Counted from the first letter of the stretch, positions 1 through 6,806 are shown. The stretch: 8,381 nucleotides of DNA from Actinomycetes bacterium (GCA_021785315.1 JAJYFX010000061.1:1-8381), one strand, 5' to 3'. Numbers and translations: made by a program. The notes: generated by a model from the letters alone, not told the origin.

Positions 1-373
1 CTTCATCATCGACACCAAAAAAGAACACATTGCCGTTACCGAGGCCAACAAGCTGGGTATTCCTATCGTCGCAGTCGTAGACACCAATTGTGACCCAGAC
101 GTAATCGACTATGTCATTCCTGGCAATGACGATGCGATCCGATCTGGCGACTTGATGTGCCGGATCATTTATGACGCCATTCAAGAAGGCCGCAAGATCC
201 AAAGGCTTCGAAATCCGCAGGCCGCCGTTTCAGCAGAGAATGAGTCACGCAGAGCTGCTCAGCAGAATGAAGCCCGTCGCCAGGCACTGGAGGAGGCGAA
301 GGAAAGAGAAGCCCGCATTGCAAGCCTTCAGGCTGAAGCCCGCAAATCAACCGGAGGATCAGAAGAGGACTGA
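1..373 (+). CDS. rpsB: 30S ribosomal protein S2, 3' part only
   Basis: The gene enters from the left edge; the first complete codon is at position 2 and the TGA stop is at 371-373, leaving 123 C-terminal residues. S2 is a structural protein of the small ribosomal subunit. The recognisable S2 core is visible: [21 protein letters not shown], then [13 protein letters not shown] and the stretch [11 protein letters not shown], all typical of the C-terminal half of the globular domain. After residues RLRNPQAAV the protein continues as a highly charged tail of about 50 residues rich in Glu, Arg, Gln and Ala, probably a long helix, ending GGSEED. Such variable charged tails are common in S2 of some phyla. 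The gene lies directly upstream of tsf, the classic bacterial rpsB-tsf arrangement. The start, promoter and any S2 autoregulatory leader lie outside the window. Confidence 0.96.
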   Translation, partial: FIIDTKKEHIAVTEANKLGIPIVAVVDTNCDPDVIDYVIPGNDDAIRSGDLMCRIIYDAIQEGRKIQRLRNPQAAVSAENESRRAAQQNEARRQALEEAKEREARIASLQAEARKSTGGSEED

Positions 374-376
374 ATA

Positions 377-404
377 GGCGTCTGCGGGGCTGCGCAAAGG
401 CGCC
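377..404 (+). other. Imperfect stem-loop just after rpsB stop
   Basis: Four bases after the rpsB stop, GGCGTC (377-382) can pair with GGCGCC (399-404), using one G-U wobble, and TGCG (383-386) pairs with CGCA (393-396) above a two-base bulge (AA, 397-398). The loop is GGGCTG. The bases after it (CAATTGAAAAATAACAA) are A-rich rather than T-rich on this strand, so it does not look like a standard intrinsic terminator. It may protect the rpsB 3' end or cause pausing. The function is inferred only from position and pairing. Confidence 0.45.
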
Positions 405-432
405 CAATTGAAAAATAACAAGAAGTTTGTCG

Positions 433-457
433 GGTTTGCCTGCGTCGCAGGCAAACC
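433..457 (+). repeat. Perfect 11-bp inverted repeat in rpsB-tsf spacer
   Basis: GGTTTGCCTGC (433-443) is followed by a three-base loop GTC and by its exact reverse complement GCAGGCAAACC (447-457). As RNA this would form a stable 11-bp hairpin, 15 bases upstream of the tsf Shine-Dalgarno sequence. No T-run follows (GAGAAATATGTG), so Rho-independent termination is not supported. Candidate roles are an attenuation or RNA-processing signal between rpsB and tsf, an RNA stabiliser, or a dispersed palindromic repeat. In Escherichia coli the rpsB-tsf spacer also carries terminator-like structure that lowers tsf expression, which makes the position suggestive. Confidence 0.7.
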
Positions 458-472
458 GAGAAATATGTGATT

Positions 473-480
473 GGAAGGAT
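473..480 (+). promoter_or_regulatory. Ribosome binding site of tsf
   Basis: GGAAGGAT lies nine bases before the ATG at 490. It decides the start: the reading frame stays open upstream to a TTG at 427, but that codon has no such site and its 21 extra codons would run through the hairpin. Confidence 0.7.
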
Positions 481-489
481 AAAGTCAAG

Positions 490-1296
490 ATGGCGATTAC
501 CGCAGCCGATGTGCAGGCACTGCGTCGAGCAACCGGTGCTGGGATGATGGATGCCAAGAAGGCGCTCGAGGAAGTTGGCGGCGATCAGGAAGCTGCTGCC
601 AAACTTCTTAGAGAGCGCGGATTGGCAGGCGCGGCCAAAAGAGAAGATCGCGAAAACTCGCAGGGTGCCGTGTCGCTAGTGATCAACTCGGAGCACACTA
701 TTGGTGCGATCGTGGAACTCAAATGTGAAACCGATTTTGTGGCAAAGAGCAAGGAATTCGTAGGATTGGCAAACAAGATAGCGACAGCAGTGGCTGCATC
801 AGACCAAGCGCCTGCGCCGGTGCTGGAAGGCTTGAATGCCGAGATCGAGGCCTTGAAGGTAACGCTCAAGGAAAATATTGCCCTGGGCCGTGTTTCGCAT
901 TTTGCCACTCAGTCTCCTCATGTGATTGATGGGTACCTCCATATTCAGTCGGAGCGCGGCGTACAAGCGGTGCTTGTGGAACTTGACGGAGGATCGATCG
1001 AATTGGCTCATGACATTGCGATACACATTGGATTTGCCAAGCCAAAATACCTGAGCCGCGAGGACGTCCCCTCAGATGTAGTTGATGCCGAGAGGGTGAC
1101 CCTTGAGGCAATTTCGAGGAATGAAGGAAAGCCCGAGGCAGCACTGCCTAAAATTATCGAAGGCCGCATGAATGGCTTTTTCCGGCAGATTTGCCTGACG
1201 GAGCAGGATTATGCGAAAGACGATAAGCAGAGTGTGTCACAGGTTCTAGGGAAACAAAAGATAGTCAGGTTTAGCCAAGTAATAGTTGGAGCCTAA
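490..1296 (+). CDS. tsf: Translation elongation factor Ts
   Basis: EF-Ts is the cytoplasmic guanine nucleotide exchange factor that releases GDP from EF-Tu so that it can rebind GTP and aminoacyl-tRNA. The 268-residue product begins MAITAADVQALRRATGAGMM, the standard EF-Ts N-terminus. The first family signature (Leu11 through Leu26, LRRATGAGMMDAKKAL) sits in the UBA-like domain that contacts EF-Tu. The nucleotide-exchange core motif TDFV is at residues 81-84, inside CETDFVAKSKEF. The C-terminal part carries the dimerisation/coiled-coil subdomain with PKYLSREDVP and the conserved end KIVRFSQVIVGA. The length is normal for the family. The ATG at 490 was chosen over an in-frame TTG at 427 because of the ribosome binding site and the conserved N-terminus. 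The gene is separated from rpsB by 116 bases with two stem-loops, and its TAA stop lies one base before the pyrH start codon. Confidence 0.97.
   Translation: MAITAADVQALRRATGAGMMDAKKALEEVGGDQEAAAKLLRERGLAGAAKREDRENSQGAVSLVINSEHTIGAIVELKCETDFVAKSKEFVGLANKIATAVAASDQAPAPVLEGLNAEIEALKVTLKENIALGRVSHFATQSPHVIDGYLHIQSERGVQAVLVELDGGSIELAHDIAIHIGFAKPKYLSREDVPSDVVDAERVTLEAISRNEGKPEAALPKIIEGRMNGFFRQICLTEQDYAKDDKQSVSQVLGKQKIVRFSQVIVGA
1288..1291 (+). promoter_or_regulatory. Ribosome binding site fixing a TTG start for pyrH
   Basis: GGAG is followed by six bases and then TTG (1298-1300). It lies inside the last codons of tsf. An alternative in-frame TTG at 1286 overlaps this site and has no Shine-Dalgarno sequence of its own, so 1298 is preferred. 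Confidence 0.6.
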
Positions 1297-1297
1297 G

Positions 1298-2056
1298 TTG
1301 TCTTACTCGGAGGTCCTCGAGCGCGCCAGTCATTCACGCTCCAGATGGCATAGGATCGTTTTGAAGCTGTCGGGCGAGGCTCTTGCGAGCTCGGCATCCG
1401 ATGAAGTCGTTGACGCGAATGTTTTGGACCAGCTGGCGACTGAAATCGTGGCAGCTAAATCGATTCTGGGTGTCGAGATTACCATCGTGGTCGGTGGCGG
1501 CAACATTTGGAGAGGCACCACTGGGGTTGGCTCGACCCTTGAAAGGGCTACCTCTGATCATATGGGAATGCTTGCCACCGTTATCAACGCTCTTGCTCTG
1601 CAAAGCGCGATTGAGCGCAAAGGCCAGGCGGTACGGGTCCAGAGCGCTATTCAGATGGCCGAACTTGCTGAGCCTTATATAAGACGGCGGGCGGTCAGGC
1701 ACCTCGAAAAAGGACGAATCGTAATTTTTGCCGCAGGTACCGGAAGTCCCTATTTCACTACCGATACAGCGGCAGCGCTTCGGGGGGCGGAGATTGGCGC
1801 CGACGCGATTTTGAAAGGTACCCACTCGGGAATCGACGGAATATATTCTGCTGATCCGAAGCTGGATCATTCGGCGATTCGTTTTGAGGACGTCTCGTTC
1901 ATGGACGTCGTGGCCAAGGAACTGAAAGTAATGGACCTTACAGCCATAACTTTTTGCAAAGATAACAATCTGCCAATTTTAGTCTTTGACATTATGACTG
2001 CCGGGAATATATTGCGCGCTTTGATCGGCGAGCAGTTAGGTACGTTGGTGAGCTGA
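1298..2056 (+). CDS. pyrH: UMP kinase
   Basis: PyrH phosphorylates UMP to UDP with ATP, the entry step to UTP and CTP in pyrimidine nucleotide synthesis; the bacterial enzyme is a hexamer of the amino-acid-kinase fold. The 252-residue product shows the expected motifs in order: KLSGEAL (residues 23-29, phosphate binding), GGGNIWRG (66-73), DHMGMLATVINA from residue 87 (UMP binding region), then TGSPYFTTDTAA, DGIYSADPK and VMDLTAITFCKDN in the nucleotide-binding half. No ATG fits the conserved start. The first supported codon is TTG at 1298, preceded by GGAG at six bases; a TTG four codons earlier (1286) is possible. This leaves about 18 residues ahead of the strand that begins at RIVLKLSG, slightly longer than usual. 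The gene starts one base after tsf stops and its TGA shares a base with the frr ATG, indicating translational coupling on both sides. Confidence 0.96.
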   Translation: MSYSEVLERASHSRSRWHRIVLKLSGEALASSASDEVVDANVLDQLATEIVAAKSILGVEITIVVGGGNIWRGTTGVGSTLERATSDHMGMLATVINALALQSAIERKGQAVRVQSAIQMAELAEPYIRRRAVRHLEKGRIVIFAAGTGSPYFTTDTAAALRGAEIGADAILKGTHSGIDGIYSADPKLDHSAIRFEDVSFMDVVAKELKVMDLTAITFCKDNNLPILVFDIMTAGNILRALIGEQLGTLVS

Positions 2057-2625
2057 TGGAAGATTCAATTGTTTCAGAAAATATAGAATCCACAAGGGAA
2101 AAGATGGCAAGGGCGATCACTCATGCCCAGCAGGATTTTGCCAATGTGCGTACTGGTCGGGCCTCGCCGGCTTTGGTTGAGAGGCTCCTGGTCGAGTACT
2201 ACGGATCTAATGTCCCGCTGCAGCAGATTGCCGGCATATCTGTGCCAGAGGCAAAGGTCCTGCTGATCACTCCTTACGACAGGGGGGCCCTGTCGGCGAT
2301 AGAAAAGGCCATTCAAACTTCAGAGATCGGCATTAATCCTTCTAACGATGGTCAGATCATTAGGCTGGTATTTCCGACACTGAACGAAGAGCGGCGCAAA
2401 GAGCTGGTCAAGGTGGTTCGGGCTAAGGCGGAGGATGCAAAGGTTGCAATCAGGAACCTTAGGCGAGCATCCCGGCACGAGCTGGAAACAGTGCAAAAGG
2501 ATGGCAAGATCACCACCGATGATCTGGAGCGTGCTGAGAAGGACCTGGACAAGGTGACCTCTGAGCACATTGCTGAACTGGACAAGATGTTGGCAACAAA
2601 AGAAAAAGAGCTGCTTGAGGTTTAG
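2056..2625 (+). CDS. frr: Ribosome recycling factor
   Basis: RRF acts with EF-G after termination to split the 70S ribosome from mRNA and deacylated tRNA. The 189-residue protein is close to the usual 185. It has the typical N-terminal helix, then RTGRASP (residues 32-38) with LLVEYYGS following, which opens the small beta domain. The central PEAKVLLITPYD and AIEKAIQTSEIGINPSNDG segments are family hallmarks. The later part has TEERRKELVK-like NEERRKELVKVVRAKAE and the arginine-rich RNLRR (133-137), where the family carries a functionally essential Arg. It ends in the third helix of the three-helix bundle (HIAELDKMLATKEKELLEV). The ATG at 2056 overlaps the pyrH stop as TGATG. The Shine-Dalgarno match is poor (GGTGAG close to the start), so expression probably depends on ribosomes finishing pyrH. 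An internal ATG at 2104 would remove part of helix 1 and is unlikely. Confidence 0.97.
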   Translation: MEDSIVSENIESTREKMARAITHAQQDFANVRTGRASPALVERLLVEYYGSNVPLQQIAGISVPEAKVLLITPYDRGALSAIEKAIQTSEIGINPSNDGQIIRLVFPTLNEERRKELVKVVRAKAEDAKVAIRNLRRASRHELETVQKDGKITTDDLERAEKDLDKVTSEHIAELDKMLATKEKELLEV

Positions 2626-2657
2626 TAATAGCTCGATTTGAATTAGGTCGCTGGGCT

Positions 2658-2662
2658 GGAGG
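2658..2662 (+). promoter_or_regulatory. Ribosome binding site of cdsA
   Basis: GGAGG is four bases before the ATG at 2667, a strong though slightly tight match. It supports translation from the far upstream start, so the long N-terminal extension of CdsA is likely to be really made. Confidence 0.65.
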
Positions 2663-2666
2663 ATGT

Positions 2667-4211
2667 ATGGCAGAATATGGAGGACCGGTCGATTCAGATG
2701 ACGACAAGCCCGAAACCTCTGGAGGCTATCGATTTGAACCGCAGTCCGCTGAAAACTCAGGCAGTGATGGATTTCAACTGCCACCATGGACCGATCCTCC
2801 AACCGGGGAGATCCCCGTGGTATTGTCTAGCTTGGATGCCGATGACAGTTCAATCAAGTCGCGGCTTTCGTCGCTGAGGCTTCCTTCGCTTTTCACCGGG
2901 GCTGGTGAGTATGGAATTTCGGGCCAAGATGAGATCAATCCCGTCAGCCATTCAGAAACAGAATTGTCATCAGAAAGTCAGCGCTCGCGTCGCTATCTGC
3001 AGAAGAGCGCTCCCGATAGTCGGCCATCGAAGAAGATTTCAGGCACTCAGGCGCTGCGGATCTCCTCCGGAAATAGTTCGTCGGGTGGCAGAGTAGGTGG
3101 CCCGGTAAGTCACAATGCCAGTCCTGATGAGGTGTTCAGTACTCCTGATGAGATCGAGTTGCCAAGCAAACGTTTTACCCTGTCTATGCCGAAGTTGCAG
3201 GGCCTCCCGAGGCGTAAATATGGACATTCGGGCAACCGACCTCCTGAGGCAAGCATTCGCAAAGATCAACCGGAGGTGCCGCCCGGTTTTACGGATGACG
3301 GGATTGGAGAAGCCGACAGCCCTGTCCCTAGTTCTTTTGAATCCCGCAAAGAGCGAATTATTAGAATCAAGAACGAATCTGCGGTGACGAGGCGGCGCAG
3401 TCCAGTTTATATACGCATTGCCACAGGTTTTGGACTCGGCATTGTGGTGCTACTTGCATTCCACTTCGGCGCACCCGCTGTACTTGCAATTGTGGCGATT
3501 GCAATACTTTTGGCCATTATCGAGTTCTACGACACTCTTCGCCGAGCCGGGTTCAGGCCTGCTGCGCTGTTGGGCATTGCCGGAACACTGTCGCTTTTAA
3601 TTACGACTTATCAAAAAGGTGCAAACGGGATAGCGCTTGTCTTTGCATTGATGATGGTTGCTTCGATGTTGTGGTATTTAGTGGGAGTAATTCGTGGCCA
3701 GCCGACTCTGAACATCTCGGTCACTTTACTTGGTTTCATATGGATCGGCGGGCTTGGGTCATTCGCAGCCGCCATCATAAGGCCCCAAGATTTTCCCCAT
3801 GGGCACGGTGTGGCGTATCTGCTGGGTGCGCTGGTTGCTACGGTTGCAAATGATACCGCAGCATACTTCTTCGGATCTTGGATCGGAAGGCACAAGCTGG
3901 CTAAGGAGATCAGCCCTACGAAATCTTGGGAGGGCTTGATTGCCGGCGCGGTTGCGTCGCTGCTGGCAAGTGCTGTGGTCGTTTCGCAGATATCGCCATG
4001 GACAGTGTCAAGCGCAGTGGTTTTGGGAATTGTCGTCGCGATTGTCGCGCCACTTGGTGATCTTTCGGAATCGATGGTAAAACGTGACCTCAACATCAAG
4101 GACATGGGAAAATTATTACCTGGCCATGGTGGTATGCTCGACAGAATAGATGGCTTGTTGTTTGTTCTGCCAGCTGTCTATTATTTGTTGAAGATCCTTC
4201 ACCTCAGCTGA
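2667..4211 (+). CDS. cdsA: Phosphatidate cytidylyltransferase (CDP-diacylglycerol synthase) with long N-terminal extension
   Basis: CdsA condenses CTP with phosphatidic acid to give CDP-diacylglycerol, the precursor of membrane phospholipids, in the cytoplasmic membrane. The catalytic part occupies roughly residues 245-514: several hydrophobic segments starting at IRIATGFGLGIVVLLAF, then NDTAAYFFG (Asp396), SPTKSWEG (416-423) and, at residues 469-495, the full family signature running from SMVKR through KD, HGG and DRID. That is about 270 residues, a normal CdsA length. Residues 1-244 are an added hydrophilic region, rich in Ser, Pro, Gly, Asp and Glu, with no visible fold. It contains WTDPPTGEIP (41-50) and ends in a basic stretch (SRKERIIRIKNESAVTRRR) next to the first membrane segment, so it should face the cytoplasm. 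A good ribosome binding site supports the full-length start. The gene follows frr by 41 bases, and dxr follows closely. Confidence 0.95.
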   Translation: MAEYGGPVDSDDDKPETSGGYRFEPQSAENSGSDGFQLPPWTDPPTGEIPVVLSSLDADDSSIKSRLSSLRLPSLFTGAGEYGISGQDEINPVSHSETELSSESQRSRRYLQKSAPDSRPSKKISGTQALRISSGNSSSGGRVGGPVSHNASPDEVFSTPDEIELPSKRFTLSMPKLQGLPRRKYGHSGNRPPEASIRKDQPEVPPGFTDDGIGEADSPVPSSFESRKERIIRIKNESAVTRRRSPVYIRIATGFGLGIVVLLAFHFGAPAVLAIVAIAILLAIIEFYDTLRRAGFRPAALLGIAGTLSLLITTYQKGANGIALVFALMMVASMLWYLVGVIRGQPTLNISVTLLGFIWIGGLGSFAAAIIRPQDFPHGHGVAYLLGALVATVANDTAAYFFGSWIGRHKLAKEISPTKSWEGLIAGAVASLLASAVVVSQISPWTVSSAVVLGIVVAIVAPLGDLSESMVKRDLNIKDMGKLLPGHGGMLDRIDGLLFVLPAVYYLLKILHLS

Positions 4212-4225
4212 TAAACGCAGTTATT

Positions 4226-4229
4226 GGAG
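4226..4229 (+). promoter_or_regulatory. Ribosome binding site fixing a TTG start for dxr
   Basis: GGAG is followed by six bases and TTG at 4236, the same layout as at pyrH. The other in-frame TTG (4224) overlaps this site and lacks its own Shine-Dalgarno sequence. Confidence 0.6.
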
Positions 4230-4235
4230 TTCAAA

Positions 4236-5387
4236 TTGGTTCAGGTAAGTATCGCGGGCTCCACGGGTTCGGTTGGTACGCAGGCACTCGATGTGATAGC
4301 AGCCAACCGAAATCAGTTTGATTTGTCGGCCATTTTTGCAAACTCTAATATCGATCTGCTGGCAGACCAGGCCAATTCGTTCCGCCCGCGGATTGTTGGG
4401 CTTGGCCGCAAAGACCTGGTGAATCAACTGACTGGCAAGTTGCGCTACTCTCCGCTGGTTGTAGCTGGCGATGAGGCTCTGGTGGCAATGGCGGAGGCCG
4501 GAGATGTAGTTCTAAACGCGGTAGTTGGCTTCGCTGGCCTGCCTGTCACCCTTTCGGCTTTGGAGTTGGGCAAGCGCCTGGCGCTGGCCAACAAGGAGTC
4601 TCTGGTCGCCGGCGGCGATCTGGTGGCGAAAGTGCGGTGGTCGAGCGGCGGGGAGATCATTCCCGTTGACTCGGAGCATTCGGCCATCCATCAAGCTTTG
4701 CGATCCAGTTTTTTTTCTGAAACTGAGGTCTCTAAGCTTGTCCTTACGGCTTCCGGCGGTCCATTCAGAGGCAAAGATCGCGATTTTCTTTCTAAGGTCA
4801 CTTTGCAGCAGGCTTTGGCACACCCCACATGGTCCATGGGGCCGAAGATCAGCATTGACTCTTCAACCTTGATGAACAAAGGCTTGGAGGTCATTGAGGC
4901 TCACGAACTCTTCGGAGTCAGTTTCGACAAGATCGAGGTTGTTGTGCATCCTCAATCCATAGTCCATTCAGTAGTGGAATTCACAGATGGTTCTGCGCTG
5001 GCACAGATCTCTGGTCCAGACATGCGACTTCCAATTGGATATGCACTTGGATATCCGTCGCGTCTCAAGCAGCCTTTCGGGGCTTTGGACTGGAGGGAGT
5101 CCCGATTATTGGAGTTTGAGGCTCCCGATATCGAGAACTTTCCTGCTTTGCCGCTTGCATATGAAGCGGGGCGCCGCGGCGGAGGAGCGCCGACCTGGCT
5201 GAGTGCGGCTAATGAAGTCGGGGTCGATGCTTTTTTGACGGGGAGGATAGGTTGGACTGACATCTACAAGGTTGTGGAGGCTAGCTTCGAGAGTTACGAA
5301 GACGTCGGGCTAGATGCGATTGACGATGTATTGGAAACAGATTTCGAAGCACGAAGAGTAACCCGGACCGCCATTGAGAGCTTATGA
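4236..5387 (+). CDS. dxr: 1-deoxy-D-xylulose 5-phosphate reductoisomerase
   Basis: DXR (IspC) rearranges and reduces DXP to 2-C-methyl-D-erythritol 4-phosphate with NADPH and a divalent metal, the first committed step of the MEP isoprenoid pathway; it is the target of fosmidomycin. The 383-residue product is of normal length. It opens with the NADPH-binding loop GSTGSVG (residues 8-14), then ALANKESLV (NKES at 119-122), and SEHSA with metal ligands Asp145 and Glu147. LTASGGPFRG follows, then HPTWSMGPKISIDSSTLMNK, and NKGLE (214-218) with the third metal ligand Glu218. HPQSIVHS and the flexible-loop region with GPDMRLPIGYAL follow; the C-terminal helical domain includes SAANEVGVDAFL. All catalytic residues I can place are present. 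The start is TTG at 4236 (GGAG at six bases); TTG at 4224 would add four residues. The gene starts 24 bases after cdsA and overlaps the following protease gene by four bases (ATGA). Confidence 0.97.
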   Translation: MVQVSIAGSTGSVGTQALDVIAANRNQFDLSAIFANSNIDLLADQANSFRPRIVGLGRKDLVNQLTGKLRYSPLVVAGDEALVAMAEAGDVVLNAVVGFAGLPVTLSALELGKRLALANKESLVAGGDLVAKVRWSSGGEIIPVDSEHSAIHQALRSSFFSETEVSKLVLTASGGPFRGKDRDFLSKVTLQQALAHPTWSMGPKISIDSSTLMNKGLEVIEAHELFGVSFDKIEVVVHPQSIVHSVVEFTDGSALAQISGPDMRLPIGYALGYPSRLKQPFGALDWRESRLLEFEAPDIENFPALPLAYEAGRRGGGAPTWLSAANEVGVDAFLTGRIGWTDIYKVVEASFESYEDVGLDAIDDVLETDFEARRVTRTAIESL

Positions 5388-6706
5388 CTGATTTAGAGAG
5401 CAATAATTTGAAAAGATCCACTAGTGATGCTCGGCAGGAGGATGTTGATCTGGAAAGGTCCAAGCAGATTAAATCGCTGGTTAAATTAGCCGTTCTTATC
5501 GCTGCCGTAATTGGGGTCGGGCTCTATACGAACTCGATTACCACTATTGCGGTTATTGCCGCCCTCATAGTCATAATCATGGTTCACGAGCTGGGCCACT
5601 TCATTACTGCCAAGATGTCAGGCATGAAAGTGACTGAGTATTTCCTGGGTTTTGGACCCAGGATCTGGTCGATAAGGAAGGGCGAAACAGAATACGGGAT
5701 CAAAGCAATCCCTGCCGGCGGTTACGTTCGGATCCTGGGAATGAACTCGCTAGAGCCAGTCGATCCGGCTGACGAGCCGCGCACCTTTCGCCAGTCGACA
5801 TTTCCGAAAAGAATCATGGTTGCTGCGGCGGGGTCATTTATGCACTTTGTTATGGCATTTCTTCTGCTATGGTCGCTTTTTAGTTTTATCGGCGTGCCAA
5901 ATCCCTCCAAAGTACAGATTGCGGCACTGAGCAGGTTTGACGGTCGTACAACTCCGGCAGCGCAGGCCGGACTCCTGCCGGGAGATTTGATAGTTTCGGC
6001 CGATGGTCACAGCATTACGAGCTCCTCGCAACTCGCTTCGATCGTGTCCAAGTCGGTCGATAAGCCGGTTTCGCTGGAGATTTCCCGCGACGGTCACCTG
6101 ATAAGAAAAACGGTTACCCCACTAAACGCTGACAAAGTAACAATATCCGGACAGCCTATTGAGCCAGCAGGAAAGCCGCCGACTGGAGTGATAGGAGTCG
6201 AGCTGGTGGCTCCTACGCAGGAGGTGAATCCGCTCGCAGCCATCGGCATGACCTTCACCAACATGTGGAGCTATTCACTCCAGACGATTTCGGCCTTGGT
6301 CAGCCACTTTTCGCCGCATGGAATTTCTAACTATGTTCAGCAGCTACAGCATCCTTCGACCCAAATCACTTCAAAAGGGGCGTCTTCGCGTTTTGAATCG
6401 CCAGTCGGCATCGTGAGGTTGGCATCGCAGGCTGCACAGTCTGGTATAGGTCCTGTGCTTTCTCTGCTTTTTTCAATAAACATCTTCCTGGGGATTTTCA
6501 ATCTCGTTCCGCTGCTGCCCCTAGATGGCGGACACATAATTGTGGCGGTTTACGAGCGCCTCCGTTCGACTAAGCGCAGAAGATACTATGTCGATATCGT
6601 GAAATTGATGCCTCTCACCTATTTGGTAGTGACGTTAATTGTGTTGTTGGGTGCGACGGCCCTTTATCTGGATGTAACTCATCCGCTGTCCAATCCATTC
6701 GGATAG
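5384..6706 (+). CDS. rseP: Site-2 protease, M50 family intramembrane zinc metalloprotease (RseP/Rip1 type)
   Basis: Enzymes of this family cut substrates inside the membrane. RseP of E. coli and Rip1 of M. tuberculosis process anti-sigma factors and other membrane proteins in envelope stress responses. The 440-residue product has a short charged N-terminus of about 30 residues, a hydrophobic segment (about 32-48), and a second one (about 52-67) leading into the zinc site HELGH at 68-72. It continues with the membrane-associated GGYVRILGM region, a further segment with AAGSFMHFVMAF, and a PDZ domain at about 175-245 with the loop GLLPGD (196-201). The third zinc-ligand motif LDG is at 380-382 (NLVPLLPLDGGH), and a final membrane helix is near the C-terminus. 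In many relatives the AAGSFMHF position reads AAGPxxNF. The start overlaps the dxr stop (ATGA), implying coupling. Gene order dxr-protease-ispG matches M. tuberculosis, so Rip1-like function is likely. The substrate cannot be read from this window. Confidence 0.93.
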   Translation: MTDLESNNLKRSTSDARQEDVDLERSKQIKSLVKLAVLIAAVIGVGLYTNSITTIAVIAALIVIIMVHELGHFITAKMSGMKVTEYFLGFGPRIWSIRKGETEYGIKAIPAGGYVRILGMNSLEPVDPADEPRTFRQSTFPKRIMVAAAGSFMHFVMAFLLLWSLFSFIGVPNPSKVQIAALSRFDGRTTPAAQAGLLPGDLIVSADGHSITSSSQLASIVSKSVDKPVSLEISRDGHLIRKTVTPLNADKVTISGQPIEPAGKPPTGVIGVELVAPTQEVNPLAAIGMTFTNMWSYSLQTISALVSHFSPHGISNYVQQLQHPSTQITSKGASSRFESPVGIVRLASQAAQSGIGPVLSLLFSINIFLGIFNLVPLLPLDGGHIIVAVYERLRSTKRRRYYVDIVKLMPLTYLVVTLIVLLGATALYLDVTHPLSNPFG

Positions 6707-6806
6707 GCCAGACGACGAAATCAATATTTCGATTTAGGCTTAATTTGAAGAGATGGTTAGATAACTTACTGTAATCGCAATTCCTAGATCCGAAGGTTGT
6801 CCCAAA
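6707..6806 (+). promoter_or_regulatory. 100-base gap before ispG with a weak candidate promoter
   Basis: This AT-rich gap is the second longest in the window after the rpsB-tsf spacer. A possible sigma-A type promoter is TTGAAG (6745-6750), a 16-base spacer and TACTGT (6767-6772). That would start transcription near 6779, leaving a leader of about 28 bases that includes the likely ribosome binding site GAAGG (6792-6796, ten bases before the ATG). The hexamers match consensus only partly, so this is a weak inference. A small AT-rich stem-loop lies at 6716-6731. Confidence 0.3.
6716..6731 (+). other. Short AT-rich stem-loop after the protease gene
   Basis: CGAAAT (6716-6721) pairs exactly with ATTTCG (6726-6731) across a four-base loop, CAAT, ten bases after the protease stop. 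The following bases include ATTTAGGCTTAATTT, only loosely T-rich. It may be a weak terminator or 3'-end stabiliser; six mostly A-T pairs give limited stability and it may be chance. Confidence 0.25.

Noticed and set aside
433..457. Reading the perfect hairpin as a Rho-independent terminator
   Set aside because: No run of T follows the stem on the + strand, and tsf immediately downstream has no obvious promoter of its own.
427..489. Upstream in-frame extension of tsf from TTG 427
   Set aside because: It would add 21 residues unlike any EF-Ts N-terminus, run through the hairpin, and ignore the good ribosome binding site before ATG 490.
1334..1870. 178-codon open frame on the minus strand inside pyrH
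   Set aside because: It lies wholly antisense to a conserved gene, and its translation looks like an out-of-frame product with no motif.
2679..2800. Inverted repeat with 11 of 12 pairs, 2679-2690 with 2789-2800
   Set aside because: The arms are about 100 bases apart inside the cdsA coding region and do not cover the ribosome binding site; one such match is plausible by chance.
2320..2802. 160-codon open frame on the minus strand across the frr-cdsA junction
   Set aside because: It is antisense to the conserved frr 3' half and has no recognisable protein features, although it spans a gene boundary.
3611..4105. 164-codon open frame on the minus strand inside cdsA
   Set aside because: It is antisense to the conserved catalytic part of cdsA; Ser/Thr/Ala-rich shadow translation with no independent start signal that I can support.
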